DNA from: an uncultured Bacteroidales bacterium
GTDB taxonomy: Bacteria > Bacteroidota > Bacteroidia > Bacteroidales > P3
DNA: 64,000 bases
NCBI GenBank assembly: GCA_905234665.1
Contig: CAJOIV010000006.1
Span: 98,762 to 162,761, forward strand
Direction of reading: 5' to 3'
Shown here: in pieces, positions 17,386 to 26,211 of the stretch
Layout: every line of letters starts with the position of its first letter
Position numbering within the stretch: the stretch's first letter is position 1
Notes under the pieces: model-generated
The model's input: only the letters and a program-made list of their open reading frames with translations
Databases searched by the model: none
Told to the model about the DNA's origin: nothing
Made by a program: the position numbers and the translations under genes

Positions 17386-18522
17386 TTATCTGTTGGCGTA
17401 CATCTCTTCGTAATACTTCCTGTAGTCGCCCGAGGTGACGTTGTCTACCCAGGCTTCATTGTCGAGGTACCAGCGGACGGTCTTCTCGATGCCCTCTTCG
17501 AACTGTAGACTAGGCTCCCAGCCCAGTTCGCGCTGCAGTTTGCGGCTGTCGATGGCATAGCGCATGTCGTGGCCGGCACGGTCGGTGACGTACGTGATGA
17601 GGTTCAGGTCTTCGCCCTCGGCGCGGCCCAGCAGGCGGTCGACGGTGGCAATGAGCACCTTGATGATGTCGATGTTCTTCCACTCGTTGAAGCCGCCGAT
17701 GTTGTAGGTCTCGGCGATGGTGCCCTGGTGGAAGATGAGGTCGATGGCGCGGGCATGGTCCTCGACATACAGCCAGTCGCGCACATTGAGTCCCTGGCCA
17801 TAGACGGGCAGAGGCTTGCGGTGACGGATATTGTTGATGAAGAGGGGAATGAGCTTCTCGGGGAACTGGTAGGGGCCGTAGTTGTTCGAGCAGTTGGTGA
17901 CCACAGAGGGCAGGCCGTAGGTGTCGTGGAAGGCGCGCACGAAGTGGTCGCTGGAGGCCTTGGCGGCACTATAGGGGCTGTGGGGCTGGTACTTGAGGTC
18001 CTCGGTGAAGAACTTGGTGCCGTAGGCCAGGTGGTGCTTGCCGCTGGAGGCCATGGTGGTGAAGGGAGGCTCCACGCCGTCGGGATCGGTCAGCTCCAGC
18101 GAGCCGTACACCTCGTCGGTGGAGATATGGTAGAACCGCTTGCCTTCGTATTTCTCCGGCAGGCTCTCCCAGTAGAGCTTGGCGGCCTGGAGCATGCTCA
18201 GGGTGCCCATGACGTTGGTCTGTGCAAAAGTGAAGGGGTCTTTGATGCTGCGGTCCACATGGCTCTCGGCGGCCAGATGGATGATGCCGTCAATATGCTC
18301 GCGCTGCATCAGGGCGTAGATGGTCTCGAAGTCGCAGATGTCGGCTTTCACGAAAGTGTAGTTGGGCTTGTCCTCGATATCTTTCAGGTTGGCGAGGTTG
18401 CCCGCATAGGTCAATTTGTCGACATTGAAGATGTGATACTCGGGATATTTGTTCACAAAAAGGCGCACCACATGGCTTCCGATAAAGCCTGCTCCGCCTG
18501 TAATGATGATGTTCCTTTTCAT
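17386..18522 (-). CDS. rfbB: dTDP-glucose 4,6-dehydratase
   Basis: RfbB/RmlB converts dTDP-glucose to dTDP-4-keto-6-deoxyglucose for rhamnose and related sugars. Motifs: NAD-binding TGGAGFIGSHVVRLF, DKLTYAGNLANL, HLAAESHVDRSI, catalytic STDEVYGSL, YSAAKASSDHF and the substrate-binding NCSNNYGPYQFPEKLIP. The 378-residue length is slightly longer than usual because of a loop around PPFTTMASSGKHHLAYGTKF. First gene of the five-gene minus-strand polysaccharide operon, read from the promoter at 18579. No rfbA, rfbC or rfbD is present in the window. Confidence 0.96.
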   Translation of the reverse strand: MKRNIIITGGAGFIGSHVVRLFVNKYPEYHIFNVDKLTYAGNLANLKDIEDKPNYTFVKADICDFETIYALMQREHIDGIIHLAAESHVDRSIKDPFTFAQTNVMGTLSMLQAAKLYWESLPEKYEGKRFYHISTDEVYGSLELTDPDGVEPPFTTMASSGKHHLAYGTKFFTEDLKYQPHSPYSAAKASSDHFVRAFHDTYGLPSVVTNCSNNYGPYQFPEKLIPLFINNIRHRKPLPVYGQGLNVRDWLYVEDHARAIDLIFHQGTIAETYNIGGFNEWKNIDIIKVLIATVDRLLGRAEGEDLNLITYVTDRAGHDMRYAIDSRKLQRELGWEPSLQFEEGIEKTVRWYLDNEAWVDNVTSGDYRKYYEEMYANR

Positions 18523-18578
18523 GGTAATGGGCTGTTTTCTAATTAGATGTTACACGCGCGTACACCGCACACCAAATG

Positions 18579-18586
18579 CAAAGATA
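18579..18586 (-). promoter_or_regulatory. -7 promoter motif for the rfbB operon
   Basis: TATCTTTG on the minus strand, preceded by an A/T run, implies a leader of about 50 nt before the rfbB ATG at 18522. It faces away from the ugd promoter 33 nt further on. Confidence 0.7.
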
Positions 18587-18618
18587 AGATTTTTTCCCGA
18601 TATATTGTTTTTTCTTCG

Positions 18619-18626
18619 TATTTTTG
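18619..18626 (+). promoter_or_regulatory. -7 promoter motif for ugd
   Basis: TATTTTTG (TAnnTTTG) ends four bases before the ugd ATG, which suggests initiation at or next to the start codon. Confidence 0.7.
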
Positions 18627-18630
18627 CATC

Positions 18631-19890
18631 ATGAACACAAGCAACACTCCCCATAGAATCGCTGTGGCAGGAACGGGTTACGTGGGCCTTTCCATCGCCA
18701 CCCTTCTGGCTCAGCATAACCATGTGACGGCTGTCGACATCGTCCCCGAGAGGGTCGATATGGTCAATAATCGAAAGTCGCCCATCCAAGACGACTATAT
18801 CGAGGATTACCTCGCCAATCGACCCCTCGACCTCCGTGCCACTCTTGACACCGACGAGGGCTACCGGGATGCCGAGTTCGTTGTCATCGCCGCCCCTACC
18901 AACTACGACAGCGTCAAGAACTTCTTCGACACCTCTGCCGTGGAGGATGTGATAGAGAAGGTGCTCCGTGTCAATCCGCAGGCCACCCTCGTAATCAAAA
19001 GCACCGTCCCAGTGGGCTACACCGAAGGTGTCAGCCGGAGGTTCAACGCCAAGAACATCATCTTTGCCCCCGAGTTCCTTCGTGAGAGCAAGGCCCTCTA
19101 CGACAATCTCTACCCCTCGCGCATCATCGTCGGCTACGACCAGGCAAACGGGCAACTCGCCGAGCGTGCCCGCCTTTTTGCCGAGTTAATCGCTCAAGGG
19201 GCTATCAGGCAGGATGTCCCGGTTCTTTTCATGGGCAGCACCGAGGCCGAGGCCGTCAAACTCTTTGCCAACACCTACCTCGCCCTGCGTGTCAGTTATT
19301 TCAACGAGCTCGACACCTACGCCGAACTCAAGGGTCTCGACACCAGGCAGATCATCGACGGTGTCTGCCTCGACCCCCGTATAGGTACGCACTACAACAA
19401 CCCCTCATTCGGTTATGGTGGATACTGTCTCCCAAAGGACACCAAACAACTCCTTGCCAACTATGCCGACGTGCCACAGAACATGATGTCAGCCATCGTC
19501 GAGAGCAACCGCACCCGTAAGGATTTCATCGCTGACCAAGTCCTCAAAATGGCTGGCTACTACGACTACTATTCCAACAACCAATATAGCGCAACCCCCA
19601 AGACTCCGCCCACCATTGGTGTATACCGTCTTACCATGAAAAGCGGCTCCGACAACTTCCGCCAGTCCAGCATCCAGGGCGTCATGAAGCGCATCAAGGC
19701 CAAAGGCGCGACGGTCATCATCTATGAACCCACGCTTCCCGACGGCACCACTTTCTTTGGCTCTCTTGTGGTCAACGACCTCGATGACTTCAAACGTCGC
19801 AGCCAGGCTATCATTGCCAACCGCTACGACTCATCCCTCGACGATGTGAAAGAGAAGGTGTACACTCGCGACATCTTTGCCCGCGATTAG
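18631..19890 (+). CDS. ugd: UDP-glucose 6-dehydrogenase
   Basis: A 419-residue enzyme oxidising UDP-glucose to UDP-glucuronate for surface polysaccharides. It has the short Ugd-type N-terminus [40 protein letters not shown] and the catalytic Cys in [15 protein letters not shown] (about residue 266). An open frame extends back to 18547 but would include the promoter; the ATG at 18631 fits the family N-terminus. Divergent from the rfbB operon, it shares a control region of about 110 bp with it. Confidence 0.94.
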   Translation: MNTSNTPHRIAVAGTGYVGLSIATLLAQHNHVTAVDIVPERVDMVNNRKSPIQDDYIEDYLANRPLDLRATLDTDEGYRDAEFVVIAAPTNYDSVKNFFDTSAVEDVIEKVLRVNPQATLVIKSTVPVGYTEGVSRRFNAKNIIFAPEFLRESKALYDNLYPSRIIVGYDQANGQLAERARLFAELIAQGAIRQDVPVLFMGSTEAEAVKLFANTYLALRVSYFNELDTYAELKGLDTRQIIDGVCLDPRIGTHYNNPSFGYGGYCLPKDTKQLLANYADVPQNMMSAIVESNRTRKDFIADQVLKMAGYYDYYSNNQYSATPKTPPTIGVYRLTMKSGSDNFRQSSIQGVMKRIKAKGATVIIYEPTLPDGTTFFGSLVVNDLDDFKRRSQAIIANRYDSSLDDVKEKVYTRDIFARD

Positions 19891-19949
19891 CTCATGCCTA
19901 CAAAAAAAACTTCAATCAACACAATAGTATTCCAAAACAATTTAAAGCA

Positions 19950-21068
19950 ATGGTAAAATTCAAATCACTCCTGATGCTGGCCTTTGTTGCCACATCAATC
20001 CTGTTGGTCGGCTGCGACCCAGAAGACAATCCCAGCGGCGGTGGCAATGACACCGACAACACTCCTGCCAGCCTTGTGGGCACCCAATGGAAGGGCGAGG
20101 TCACAACCACTGATGCTGAAGAGAATGAGATTCGTATTGTCTCTACCCTCAACTATACCACCGAGACGCGCGGCGAAGTCCGTTTTATGTACTATGAGAA
20201 CGATGATCCTGTTGCCGATTACACCACGGGCTACTCCTACACCTATATCAAGCCCAACGGCACAATGACGCTTGATGGGAACGACAATCCTACAGGCACC
20301 GTCACTTTCACCGTGAAAGGAAACAAGTTGACCTATACGGCATCTGACGGTGAAGGACATTCGCAAACCATTGTCTACACCCGTGTCGAGGGCACTGATC
20401 CGGGTACGGAGAATCCCTTGGTGGGTACTGAATGGGAGGGTGTCAGTTATGATGCCTACTTCGTTGACAATGTAGGATATACCATTGGCTCGGAGACTTC
20501 CGTACTTAAATTCCTCGATGAAAGCAACGGTAGGATTGAATGGTCTCGTGACATTCCGCAAGACCCCTCCGGTCATCTCGAGGATGTTTTTACTTTCACC
20601 TACACCTACGATGAGTATGAGGGTACCCTCACACTTACTGCCTATGGGGAGACAGCGACTCTCTCTTACACTTTTTCGGACAATAAGTTAGTCGTAGAGC
20701 CTTTGGAAGGTGATGAGATTGTCCTCTACCGCAAGACTACAGGAGATGTCCTCGAGGGCTCCACTTGGCGCCTTACGGAAATCCATGAGACGGAAATCGA
20801 CGAAGATCTCTACGATGCAGTGACATTGGTACACCTCTCTTTCACCTCCGGAAGCAATGGCGAATATACCGTCAACTACCAAGTGCCCCAGAAACCAGAC
20901 GAGGACTTCATGGTTGAATCCGCTTTCACCTACACCTATTCCAACAGGCAGGGTTCATTCACCTACAACAGCGAAGGTGGTTCAGAATCCTGCACCTTTG
21001 TTGTCAACGGAGACCAGATGACTGTCACTGGTCCCGAAGGTGACCAGTTCCTCCTCACACGTATCTGA
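19950..21068 (+). CDS. Lipoprotein with three tandem lipocalin-like beta modules
   Basis: Lipoprotein signal FKSLLMLAFVATSILLVGC is followed by a Gly/Asn/Asp linker and three similar modules, each beginning with a small-residue/Trp motif: SLVGTQWKGEV (about residue 41), PLVGTEWEGVS (about 156) and VLEGSTWRLTE (about 271). Each module ends with a VVNGDQMTVTG or VKGNKLTYTA type strand. This is the common Bacteroidetes lipocalin-like surface lipoprotein pattern; the ligand is unknown. The coding sequence is more A/T-rich than its neighbours. No -7 motif is visible upstream, so it may be read from the ugd promoter 59 nt before it. Confidence 0.82.
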   Translation: MVKFKSLLMLAFVATSILLVGCDPEDNPSGGGNDTDNTPASLVGTQWKGEVTTTDAEENEIRIVSTLNYTTETRGEVRFMYYENDDPVADYTTGYSYTYIKPNGTMTLDGNDNPTGTVTFTVKGNKLTYTASDGEGHSQTIVYTRVEGTDPGTENPLVGTEWEGVSYDAYFVDNVGYTIGSETSVLKFLDESNGRIEWSRDIPQDPSGHLEDVFTFTYTYDEYEGTLTLTAYGETATLSYTFSDNKLVVEPLEGDEIVLYRKTTGDVLEGSTWRLTEIHETEIDEDLYDAVTLVHLSFTSGSNGEYTVNYQVPQKPDEDFMVESAFTYTYSNRQGSFTYNSEGGSESCTFVVNGDQMTVTGPEGDQFLLTRI

Positions 21069-21085
21069 GAAACGGTCAATACAAC

Positions 21086-21123
21086 AAAAGAGGGGGCGCC
21101 GTTTCGGGGCCCCCTCTTTTGTT
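21086..21123. terminator. Bidirectional intrinsic terminator
   Basis: A stem AAAAGAGGGGGC pairs with GCCCCCTCTTTT around a short loop, giving T runs on both strands. It separates the converging lipoprotein gene and htpG. Confidence 0.93.
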
Positions 21124-23037
21124 TTACTTGTTGAGGTATTCTGTACTTCGTTTCACGAACTCTGTGAGGGCTTCGCCTTTCAGCAGGCCGTTGGCCAGCA
21201 GGGCCAGGTCGGTGAGCTGGTGGATGAGCTGCTTCTGCTTGTCGGCGTCGGCCTCCTGAAGCACTTGCTCCACCAACGGGTGGTTGACGTTGACCACGAG
21301 GTTGTAGCTCTCGGGCAGTTCGCCGTAGAAACCCATGCCGCCGCCGGAGGTCATCGACATCTCCTTATAACGACGCATGAACTCGCTTTGTGTCACCTGC
21401 ATGGGAGCGTCGTCGCTCTCCAGACTCTCCATCTGGACGGTGAACTTCTGCTTGTCCACCTCGCCCTCAATGATGGGCTTCAGCTTCTCCTGGTCCTCCT
21501 TGCTCATCTTCTCGGGGATGCTGTCCTCGTGGGCGATGAGCTTCTCGATGGTGTCGGCATCGACGCGCACGAAGTGGCTCTTGTCTTTCTTCTGCTCCAG
21601 CAGGTTGACCCAGTGGGGCGTCAGCACGCTGTCCATCAGCAGGACATCGTAGCCCTTGGCTTTGGCCTTGGCGATATAGGCGTGCTGCTCCTCGGCGTCG
21701 TTGGCGTAGAGATAACAGACGTTCTTGTCCTTGTCGGTCTGTAGCGGGGCAATCTTCTCGCGGTAGTCGTCGAGGCTGAAGTACTGTCCCTCAGTGTTCT
21801 TGAAGAGGGCGAACTTCATGGCGCGGTCGCAGAACTTCTCGTCGGTGAGCATGCCGTACTCGACGAAAATCTTGATGTCGTCCCACTTGTTCTCGAAGTC
21901 CTTGCGGTCGTTCTTGAACATCTCCTCCAGCTTGTCGGCCACCTTCTTGCTGATGTGGGAGGAAATCTTCTTCACGTTACTGTCGCTCTGCAGGTAGCTG
22001 CGGCTGACGTTCAGCGGGATGTCTGGGCTGTCGAGCACGCCGTGCAGCAGCATCAGGTAGTCGGGCACCACGCCCTCCACCTGGTCGGTGACGAACACCT
22101 GGTTGCAGTAGAGCTGAATCTTGTTCCGGTTGGGGTCGATGGTCTTGCGAACCTTGGGGAAGTAGAGGATGCCCGTGAGGTTGAAGGGGTAGTCGACGTT
22201 AAGGTGTATCTGGAACAGGGGCTCCTCGAAGTTCATGGGGTAGAGTTCGTGGTAGAACTTCTTGTAATCTTCATCTGTCAAATTGGCAGGGGCTTTCTTC
22301 CAGGCGGGTTCCGTGTCGTTGACAATGCGGGGCTGTTTCTTCTCCACGCGTTTAGGACGCTTGGTCTTGCCGCCCTTGCCGTCGTCCACCTCGTCGAACT
22401 CGGTCTCCGAGTCCACCCAGGTGCTCTCTTCGCCGAAGCGGATGGCGATGGGCATGAAGCGGCAGTATTTCCTTAACAGCTGCAGGATGGTCTGCTCGTC
22501 GAGGAACTCCTTGCAGTCGTCGGCGATGTGGAGGACGATGTCTGTGCCGCGCTCTGTGCGTTTTTTGTCCTCTTCCAGGGTGAACTGAGGCTCGCCCTTG
22601 CAGCTCCAGTGCACGGCGGGGGCGTCCTTATACGACTTGGAGATGATTTCTACTTCGTCGGCGACCATAAAGGCAGAGTAGAAGCCCAGGCCGAAGTGGC
22701 CGATGAGGTTCTCCTGCATGTCCTTGTACTTGTCCATGAAGTCCGTCGCGCCGCTGAAGGCTATCTGGTTGATGTACTTCTCCACCTCTTCGGCGGTCAT
22801 GCCGATGCCGCGGTCCTTGACGGTGAGGGTCTTCTTCTTGCTGTTGACCTCGACCTCGATGGTCAGGTCGCCCGTCTCGCCCTGCAGCTCGCTGCGCGAG
22901 GCGAGGGCTTTCAGCTTCTGCGTGGCGTCCACGGCGTTGGACACCAGCTCACGCAGGAAAATCTCGTGGTCCGAATAGAGGAACTTCTTGATGACCGGAA
23001 AGATATTCTCGGTCTGAACATTCAAATTGCCTTGCAT
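21124..23037 (-). CDS. htpG: Molecular chaperone HtpG (Hsp90)
   Basis: A 637-residue Hsp90 ATPase. The GHKL ATP site shows as FLRELVSNAVDATQKL, VKDRGIGMTAEEVEKYINQI and IGHFGLGFYSAFMVAD. The middle domain has GVLDSPDIPLNVSRSYLQSD. The C-terminal dimerisation part is shorter than in eukaryotes, as usual in bacteria, and there is no MEEVD tail. The start MQGNLNVQTENIFPVIKKF at 23037 is preferred to the upstream in-frame Met at 23091. Transcribed from a motif at 23177. Confidence 0.97.
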   Translation of the reverse strand: MQGNLNVQTENIFPVIKKFLYSDHEIFLRELVSNAVDATQKLKALASRSELQGETGDLTIEVEVNSKKKTLTVKDRGIGMTAEEVEKYINQIAFSGATDFMDKYKDMQENLIGHFGLGFYSAFMVADEVEIISKSYKDAPAVHWSCKGEPQFTLEEDKKRTERGTDIVLHIADDCKEFLDEQTILQLLRKYCRFMPIAIRFGEESTWVDSETEFDEVDDGKGGKTKRPKRVEKKQPRIVNDTEPAWKKAPANLTDEDYKKFYHELYPMNFEEPLFQIHLNVDYPFNLTGILYFPKVRKTIDPNRNKIQLYCNQVFVTDQVEGVVPDYLMLLHGVLDSPDIPLNVSRSYLQSDSNVKKISSHISKKVADKLEEMFKNDRKDFENKWDDIKIFVEYGMLTDEKFCDRAMKFALFKNTEGQYFSLDDYREKIAPLQTDKDKNVCYLYANDAEEQHAYIAKAKAKGYDVLLMDSVLTPHWVNLLEQKKDKSHFVRVDADTIEKLIAHEDSIPEKMSKEDQEKLKPIIEGEVDKQKFTVQMESLESDDAPMQVTQSEFMRRYKEMSMTSGGGMGFYGELPESYNLVVNVNHPLVEQVLQEADADKQKQLIHQLTDLALLANGLLKGEALTEFVKRSTEYLNK

Positions 23038-23176
23038 ATCGTGTAGTGTTTTTGTTATCGTGTACACCCCACGCAGCAATTCCCGTGCCACACCCCCGGC
23101 GTGACAATCTGGCAGGGACTTTTCCCCCCCCCTAATTGTTCTCTTAATAGTATTACTTTTTCGGAAAGAATTCCCC

Positions 23177-23184
23177 CAAAGTTA
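23177..23184 (-). promoter_or_regulatory. Candidate -7 promoter motif for htpG
   Basis: TAACTTTG on the minus strand fits TAnnTTTG. It implies a leader of about 135 nt, long for this window, and it is less certain than the others. Confidence 0.5.
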
Positions 23185-23227
23185 GTTTTTTAACCTCCAA
23201 GTTATCATCCCCCGATACCCTCGCTGG

Positions 23228-23944
23228 CTATATCTTGAGGCGGTTAAATACGGCTAAACTGACCTCGAAATATCCTTTTGAGAAATCTGTGTATGCTTGC
23301 GGAGGAATAAAACGAATGGTATTGTTCTCTTTTTTGATATGGAGAGTACAAATGTATGTTCTGTGTTTTGATTCAGAGAAGTATTTGGCATCGTTCATTT
23401 GCACTAGAGCAGTTTTCTCTGTTGTGCATCCCACGAGATAGGAAGCACTATATTTCCCGCTGCTACGTACATCTATGATAGTACTCGAGGTGTCCAGATT
23501 CCATAGTTTGTTATAATTGATGGAGTCTAAAACATAGATGGTTGTTTGTTTGTTATTATGTCGTCCGCTGTGAATGTAAGGGTAATCCCATTCAACGTAA
23601 TAGTTTTGGATATACAACAGATAGTATGTCGTTGAATCAAACACAGTCTTCTTTATTTGCATCGATAGTACGCTATTGTTTTCTTCTTCCTCCAGATAGG
23701 CAGAAGGAATCTTCGATACATTTATCCCGATGGGCTTCTTGTTATTGTTACGGTACTCAGGGAGTATGACACCATAGTACCCACACCATTTTCTCGTCTC
23801 GAGTTCATCGAATGCCCAGCCTACGGGATTTGTGATTATTTGCGATGATTTGATAATCTGTAATGGTATATCTTTGTCCACTCTTGGTTGGCCGACAAGC
23901 ATTAAAGGTACTAACGATATCAAAATCAATAGGGATTTCTTCAT
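23228..23944 (-). CDS. Exported hypothetical protein
   Basis: A 238-residue product with a signal peptide (KKSLLILISLVPLMLVG, cleavage near residue 18). The mature part is rich in Tyr, Asn and Ile (YYLLYIQNYYVEWDYPYIHS), with two Cys and no motif I recognise. Codon use is visibly A/T-rich compared with htpG and the genes beyond 24,702, like the adjacent toxin-antitoxin pair. Its own promoter lies at 23970. Confidence 0.75.
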   Translation of the reverse strand: MKKSLLILISLVPLMLVGQPRVDKDIPLQIIKSSQIITNPVGWAFDELETRKWCGYYGVILPEYRNNNKKPIGINVSKIPSAYLEEEENNSVLSMQIKKTVFDSTTYYLLYIQNYYVEWDYPYIHSGRHNNKQTTIYVLDSINYNKLWNLDTSSTIIDVRSSGKYSASYLVGCTTEKTALVQMNDAKYFSESKHRTYICTLHIKKENNTIRFIPPQAYTDFSKGYFEVSLAVFNRLKI

Positions 23945-23969
23945 GTTGTGAGTCTTTTAATTGTCGGTG

Positions 23970-23977
23970 CAAAAGTA
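23970..23977 (-). promoter_or_regulatory. -7 promoter motif for the exported hypothetical gene
   Basis: TACTTTTG on the minus strand lies 25 nt before the ATG at 23944. Confidence 0.65.
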
Positions 23978-23995
23978 CACAAATTATTTCATTCT

Positions 23996-24409
23996 TTAGT
24001 GTGTTTGCCTCAGTAGCTTTGCAAAGTCTTCAAGATTAATCACGTGAAATGTCGGGAATGGTGATTCTTTGGCTTCGTCAAAATGGCTGTCGTTGGTAAC
24101 AATGATATCGGCGCCACAAGCAAAGGCACAGTCTGTAAACTTGTTGTCGTCGTTGTCTTGTTTGATTATCCCCAATCGGAAATAGGGGTCTTTGCGGATT
24201 ATATTCCGGGAGCGAGTGATGACCTTCATAAACAGGTCTGCGGCCACCGGAGATGCTTTCGCTTTCAGAATCTCTTCGTATTCCAGTAGAATGTCAGACG
24301 AGACACATAATGTATACTCTCCTTGAAGGTATTTGTCGAAAAGAAAAGCATACTTACTTTTCGCGCCAAGGATTTGGAGCAGGCAATTGGTGTCGAGAAC
24401 AATCTTCAT
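23996..24409 (-). CDS. PIN-domain toxin (putative toxin-antitoxin RNase)
   Basis: A 137-residue PIN domain protein: acidic active-site residues in KIVLDTNCLL, DILLEYEEI, DNKFTDCAFACGADIIVTND and the final SHFDEAK segment, the set that binds Mg/Mn in these RNases. It resembles the family of putative TA toxins of about 135-140 residues. The ATG at 24409 overlaps the antitoxin stop by one base (TGATG); a GTG three bases upstream is an alternative start. Coupling to a small upstream gene supports a toxin role. Confidence 0.87.
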   Translation of the reverse strand: MKIVLDTNCLLQILGAKSKYAFLFDKYLQGEYTLCVSSDILLEYEEILKAKASPVAADLFMKVITRSRNIIRKDPYFRLGIIKQDNDDNKFTDCAFACGADIIVTNDSHFDEAKESPFPTFHVINLEDFAKLLRQTH

Positions 24410-24633
24410 CACAAGGCCTTGTAAGGAGTTCTCAAATGCTCTCTATTGAGATTGTCCAATGCTGTTTGGTCGAGGGTGCCGTCATCCCAGAGACGTTGCA
24501 TTTCACTTTTGAGCCGTGTGACATAGAAATTGCGTAACATGTCCATTAAGTCGTTGGTTTCCTTCTCGTCACGCGAGGCGGCAAACGACTCAATAATCAT
24601 GCGTTGTGCGGGATTTATTGCCATCGATTCCAT
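24409..24633 (-). CDS. Probable antitoxin of the PIN toxin
   Basis: A 74-residue acidic, helical protein (AINPAQRMIIESFAASRDEK, LMDMLRNFYVTRLKSEMQRL) directly upstream of the PIN gene. It has its own promoter, and its stop codon is shared with the toxin start. No DNA-binding fold is obvious. The role is assigned from arrangement; similar small partners accompany PIN toxins in Bacteroidetes. Confidence 0.72.
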   Translation of the reverse strand: MESMAINPAQRMIIESFAASRDEKETNDLMDMLRNFYVTRLKSEMQRLWDDGTLDQTALDNLNREHLRTPYKAL

Positions 24634-24668
24634 AGTGCTCCTTGTTTTTCCGTGATTATTTCAATTTG

Positions 24669-24676
24669 CAAAAGTA
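24669..24676 (-). promoter_or_regulatory. -7 promoter motif for the toxin-antitoxin pair
   Basis: TACTTTTG with an upstream TTTTG about 19 nt before it, a good -33 match. The surrounding 24 bases are identical to the helicase promoter at 33224. Confidence 0.75.
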
Positions 24677-24701
24677 CGACTTTTTTCCCGACTGGCAAAA
24701 T

Positions 24702-25784
24702 TTATTTTTGCCCTTTGATGTCGAGGGCGTCGCGGAGGCCGTTGCCGACGAGCATGAAGGCCAGGACGATGAGCATGATGGCCAGGCCGGGGAGGAGGGC
24801 GAGGTAGGCGCTGTCGAGGAGGATGTAGCTGTAGTTCTCCTTGACCATGGTGCCCCACGAGGGCATGGGGGGCTGCACGCCGATGCCGAGGAAGCTGAGG
24901 CCTGCCTCGAGGAGGATGGCGGTGGCGAAGTTGGAGGCCGTGACGACGATGACGGCTCCCGCGATGTTGGGCAGGATGTGCCGGAAGATGATGCGTAGGG
25001 AGCTGTAGCCCAGGGCGCGCCCGGCGGTGACGAACTCTTTCTCCTTGAGGCTGTAGACCTCGCCGCGCACCACACGGGCGATGTCGACCCACATGGTGAG
25101 TCCCACGGCGATGAAGACCTGCCAGAAGCCTTTCCCCAGGGCGAAGGTGATGGCGATGACCAGCAATACCGTTGGGATGGACCACACCACGTTGATGAAC
25201 CACATGATGAGGTTGTCGACCCAGCCGCCGTGGTAGGCGGCGAGGGCGCCGAGGGTGATGCCTATCAGCAGGGCGATAAGGACAGCGATAAGGCCCACGG
25301 AAAGGCTCACCCGACTGCCTATCATAATCATGCTCAGCACGTCGCGGCCGTAGGCGTCGGTGCCGAGGAGAAAGGTGCGCTCTTGGGTGCCCATCGACCG
25401 AGATCGGTCGATGGTGAAGGGCTCGCCGGCGAGGGGGACGACAAAAAGGCTGTCGCCCACGGGGTGGCATTCCTCGATGGGTATGGCGGTGTAGGGGAGG
25501 GGTTTGCCCGTGAGGAAGGACCCGCCCGCCTCCTCTTTGGCGTCGATGCGGAGGAATGTGGCCTTGCTGCCGGGCTTGAGGGTGGCCAACTCGAGGTACT
25601 GCTGGTTGCAATGGGGGGTGCCGTCGGGGGTGATGGCGTAGCCGAGGAGGGCCACGAGGGCGAAGAGCCCTATCACGACGAGTCCCGCGATGGCCGTGGG
25701 GTTGCGACGCCGCCAAGCCTCATGGCTCAGGGAGGCGGACCTGCCGGTCTCGGTAAAGGGTTTTATGAGCTTTTTTATCTTCAA
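24702..25784 (-). CDS. ABC transporter permease (OppC/DppC type)
   Basis: A 360-residue permease. It has one N-terminal helix (AIAGLVVIGLFALVALLGYA), a long periplasmic insertion (about residues 55-140), then five or more helices. The EAA loop region is GYSSLRIIFRHILPNIAGA and the conserved front part reads LLGTDAYGRDVLSMIMIGSR. This is the C-type subunit of oligopeptide/nickel importers. No partner permease, ATPase or binding protein is beside it, so its system must be encoded elsewhere. A repeat block separates it from sufT upstream. Confidence 0.92.
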   Translation of the reverse strand: MKIKKLIKPFTETGRSASLSHEAWRRRNPTAIAGLVVIGLFALVALLGYAITPDGTPHCNQQYLELATLKPGSKATFLRIDAKEEAGGSFLTGKPLPYTAIPIEECHPVGDSLFVVPLAGEPFTIDRSRSMGTQERTFLLGTDAYGRDVLSMIMIGSRVSLSVGLIAVLIALLIGITLGALAAYHGGWVDNLIMWFINVVWSIPTVLLVIAITFALGKGFWQVFIAVGLTMWVDIARVVRGEVYSLKEKEFVTAGRALGYSSLRIIFRHILPNIAGAVIVVTASNFATAILLEAGLSFLGIGVQPPMPSWGTMVKENYSYILLDSAYLALLPGLAIMLIVLAFMLVGNGLRDALDIKGQK

Positions 25785-25785
25785 T

Positions 25786-25889
25786 TCTCAGACACACTCC
25801 TCCGGCCTTTCAGGCCACCTCCCCTAACTTAGGGGAGGAGTGGGCGAAGCCGGTTTTTTGTTTTCAACTTTCAACTCTCAACTTTCAAC
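25786..25889. repeat. Composite repeat: two-hairpin CCCCTAACTTAGGGG element plus TTTCAAC 7-nt array
   Basis: From 25795, CACTCCTCC, a small hairpin GGCC-TTTCA-GGCC, then the core CCCCTAACTTAGGGG and GGAGGAGTG closing on the first bases. It is followed by TTTTTTG and, from about 25861, TTTCAAC/TCTCAAC heptamers. It fills the gap between the permease and sufT genes. Confidence 0.9.
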
Positions 25890-26207
25890 TTACATCAGTC
25901 CCAGCTCCACCTTCACCTCGTCGCTGAGGTTGGCGTAGTCCCATGGCGGGTCGAAGGTCAACTCCACGTCCACCGACTTAATGCCCTGTATGTAACCCAC
26001 CATCTGCTTCACCTCCATGTACATATATTCCGCCTCGGGACAGTCGGGGGCTGTCATGGTCATGAGGATTTTGGCGTTGAACTCGTCGTCGAGGTCGATG
26101 TTGTAGATAAGCCCGAGGTCGTAGATGTTGACGGGAATCTCGGGATCGTAGATATTCTTGAGGCAGTTGATGATTGCGCTCTTGAGGGTTTCTTTTGTGG
26201 GTTCCAT
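25890..26207 (-). CDS. sufT: SufT/MIP18-type Fe-S assembly factor (DUF59)
   Basis: A 105-residue DUF59 protein: KNIYDPEIPVNIYDLGLIYN, MTMTAPDCPEAEYM and DVELTFDPPWDYANLSDEVK are the family blocks. These proteins assist Fe-S cluster insertion. It starts four bases after the sufE stop, so the two are cotranscribed. The gene symbol is by family; it could equally be named as a PaaD-like/MIP18 protein. Confidence 0.9.
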   Translation of the reverse strand: MEPTKETLKSAIINCLKNIYDPEIPVNIYDLGLIYNIDLDDEFNAKILMTMTAPDCPEAEYMYMEVKQMVGYIQGIKSVDVELTFDPPWDYANLSDEVKVELGLM

Positions 26208-26211
26208 AGGA

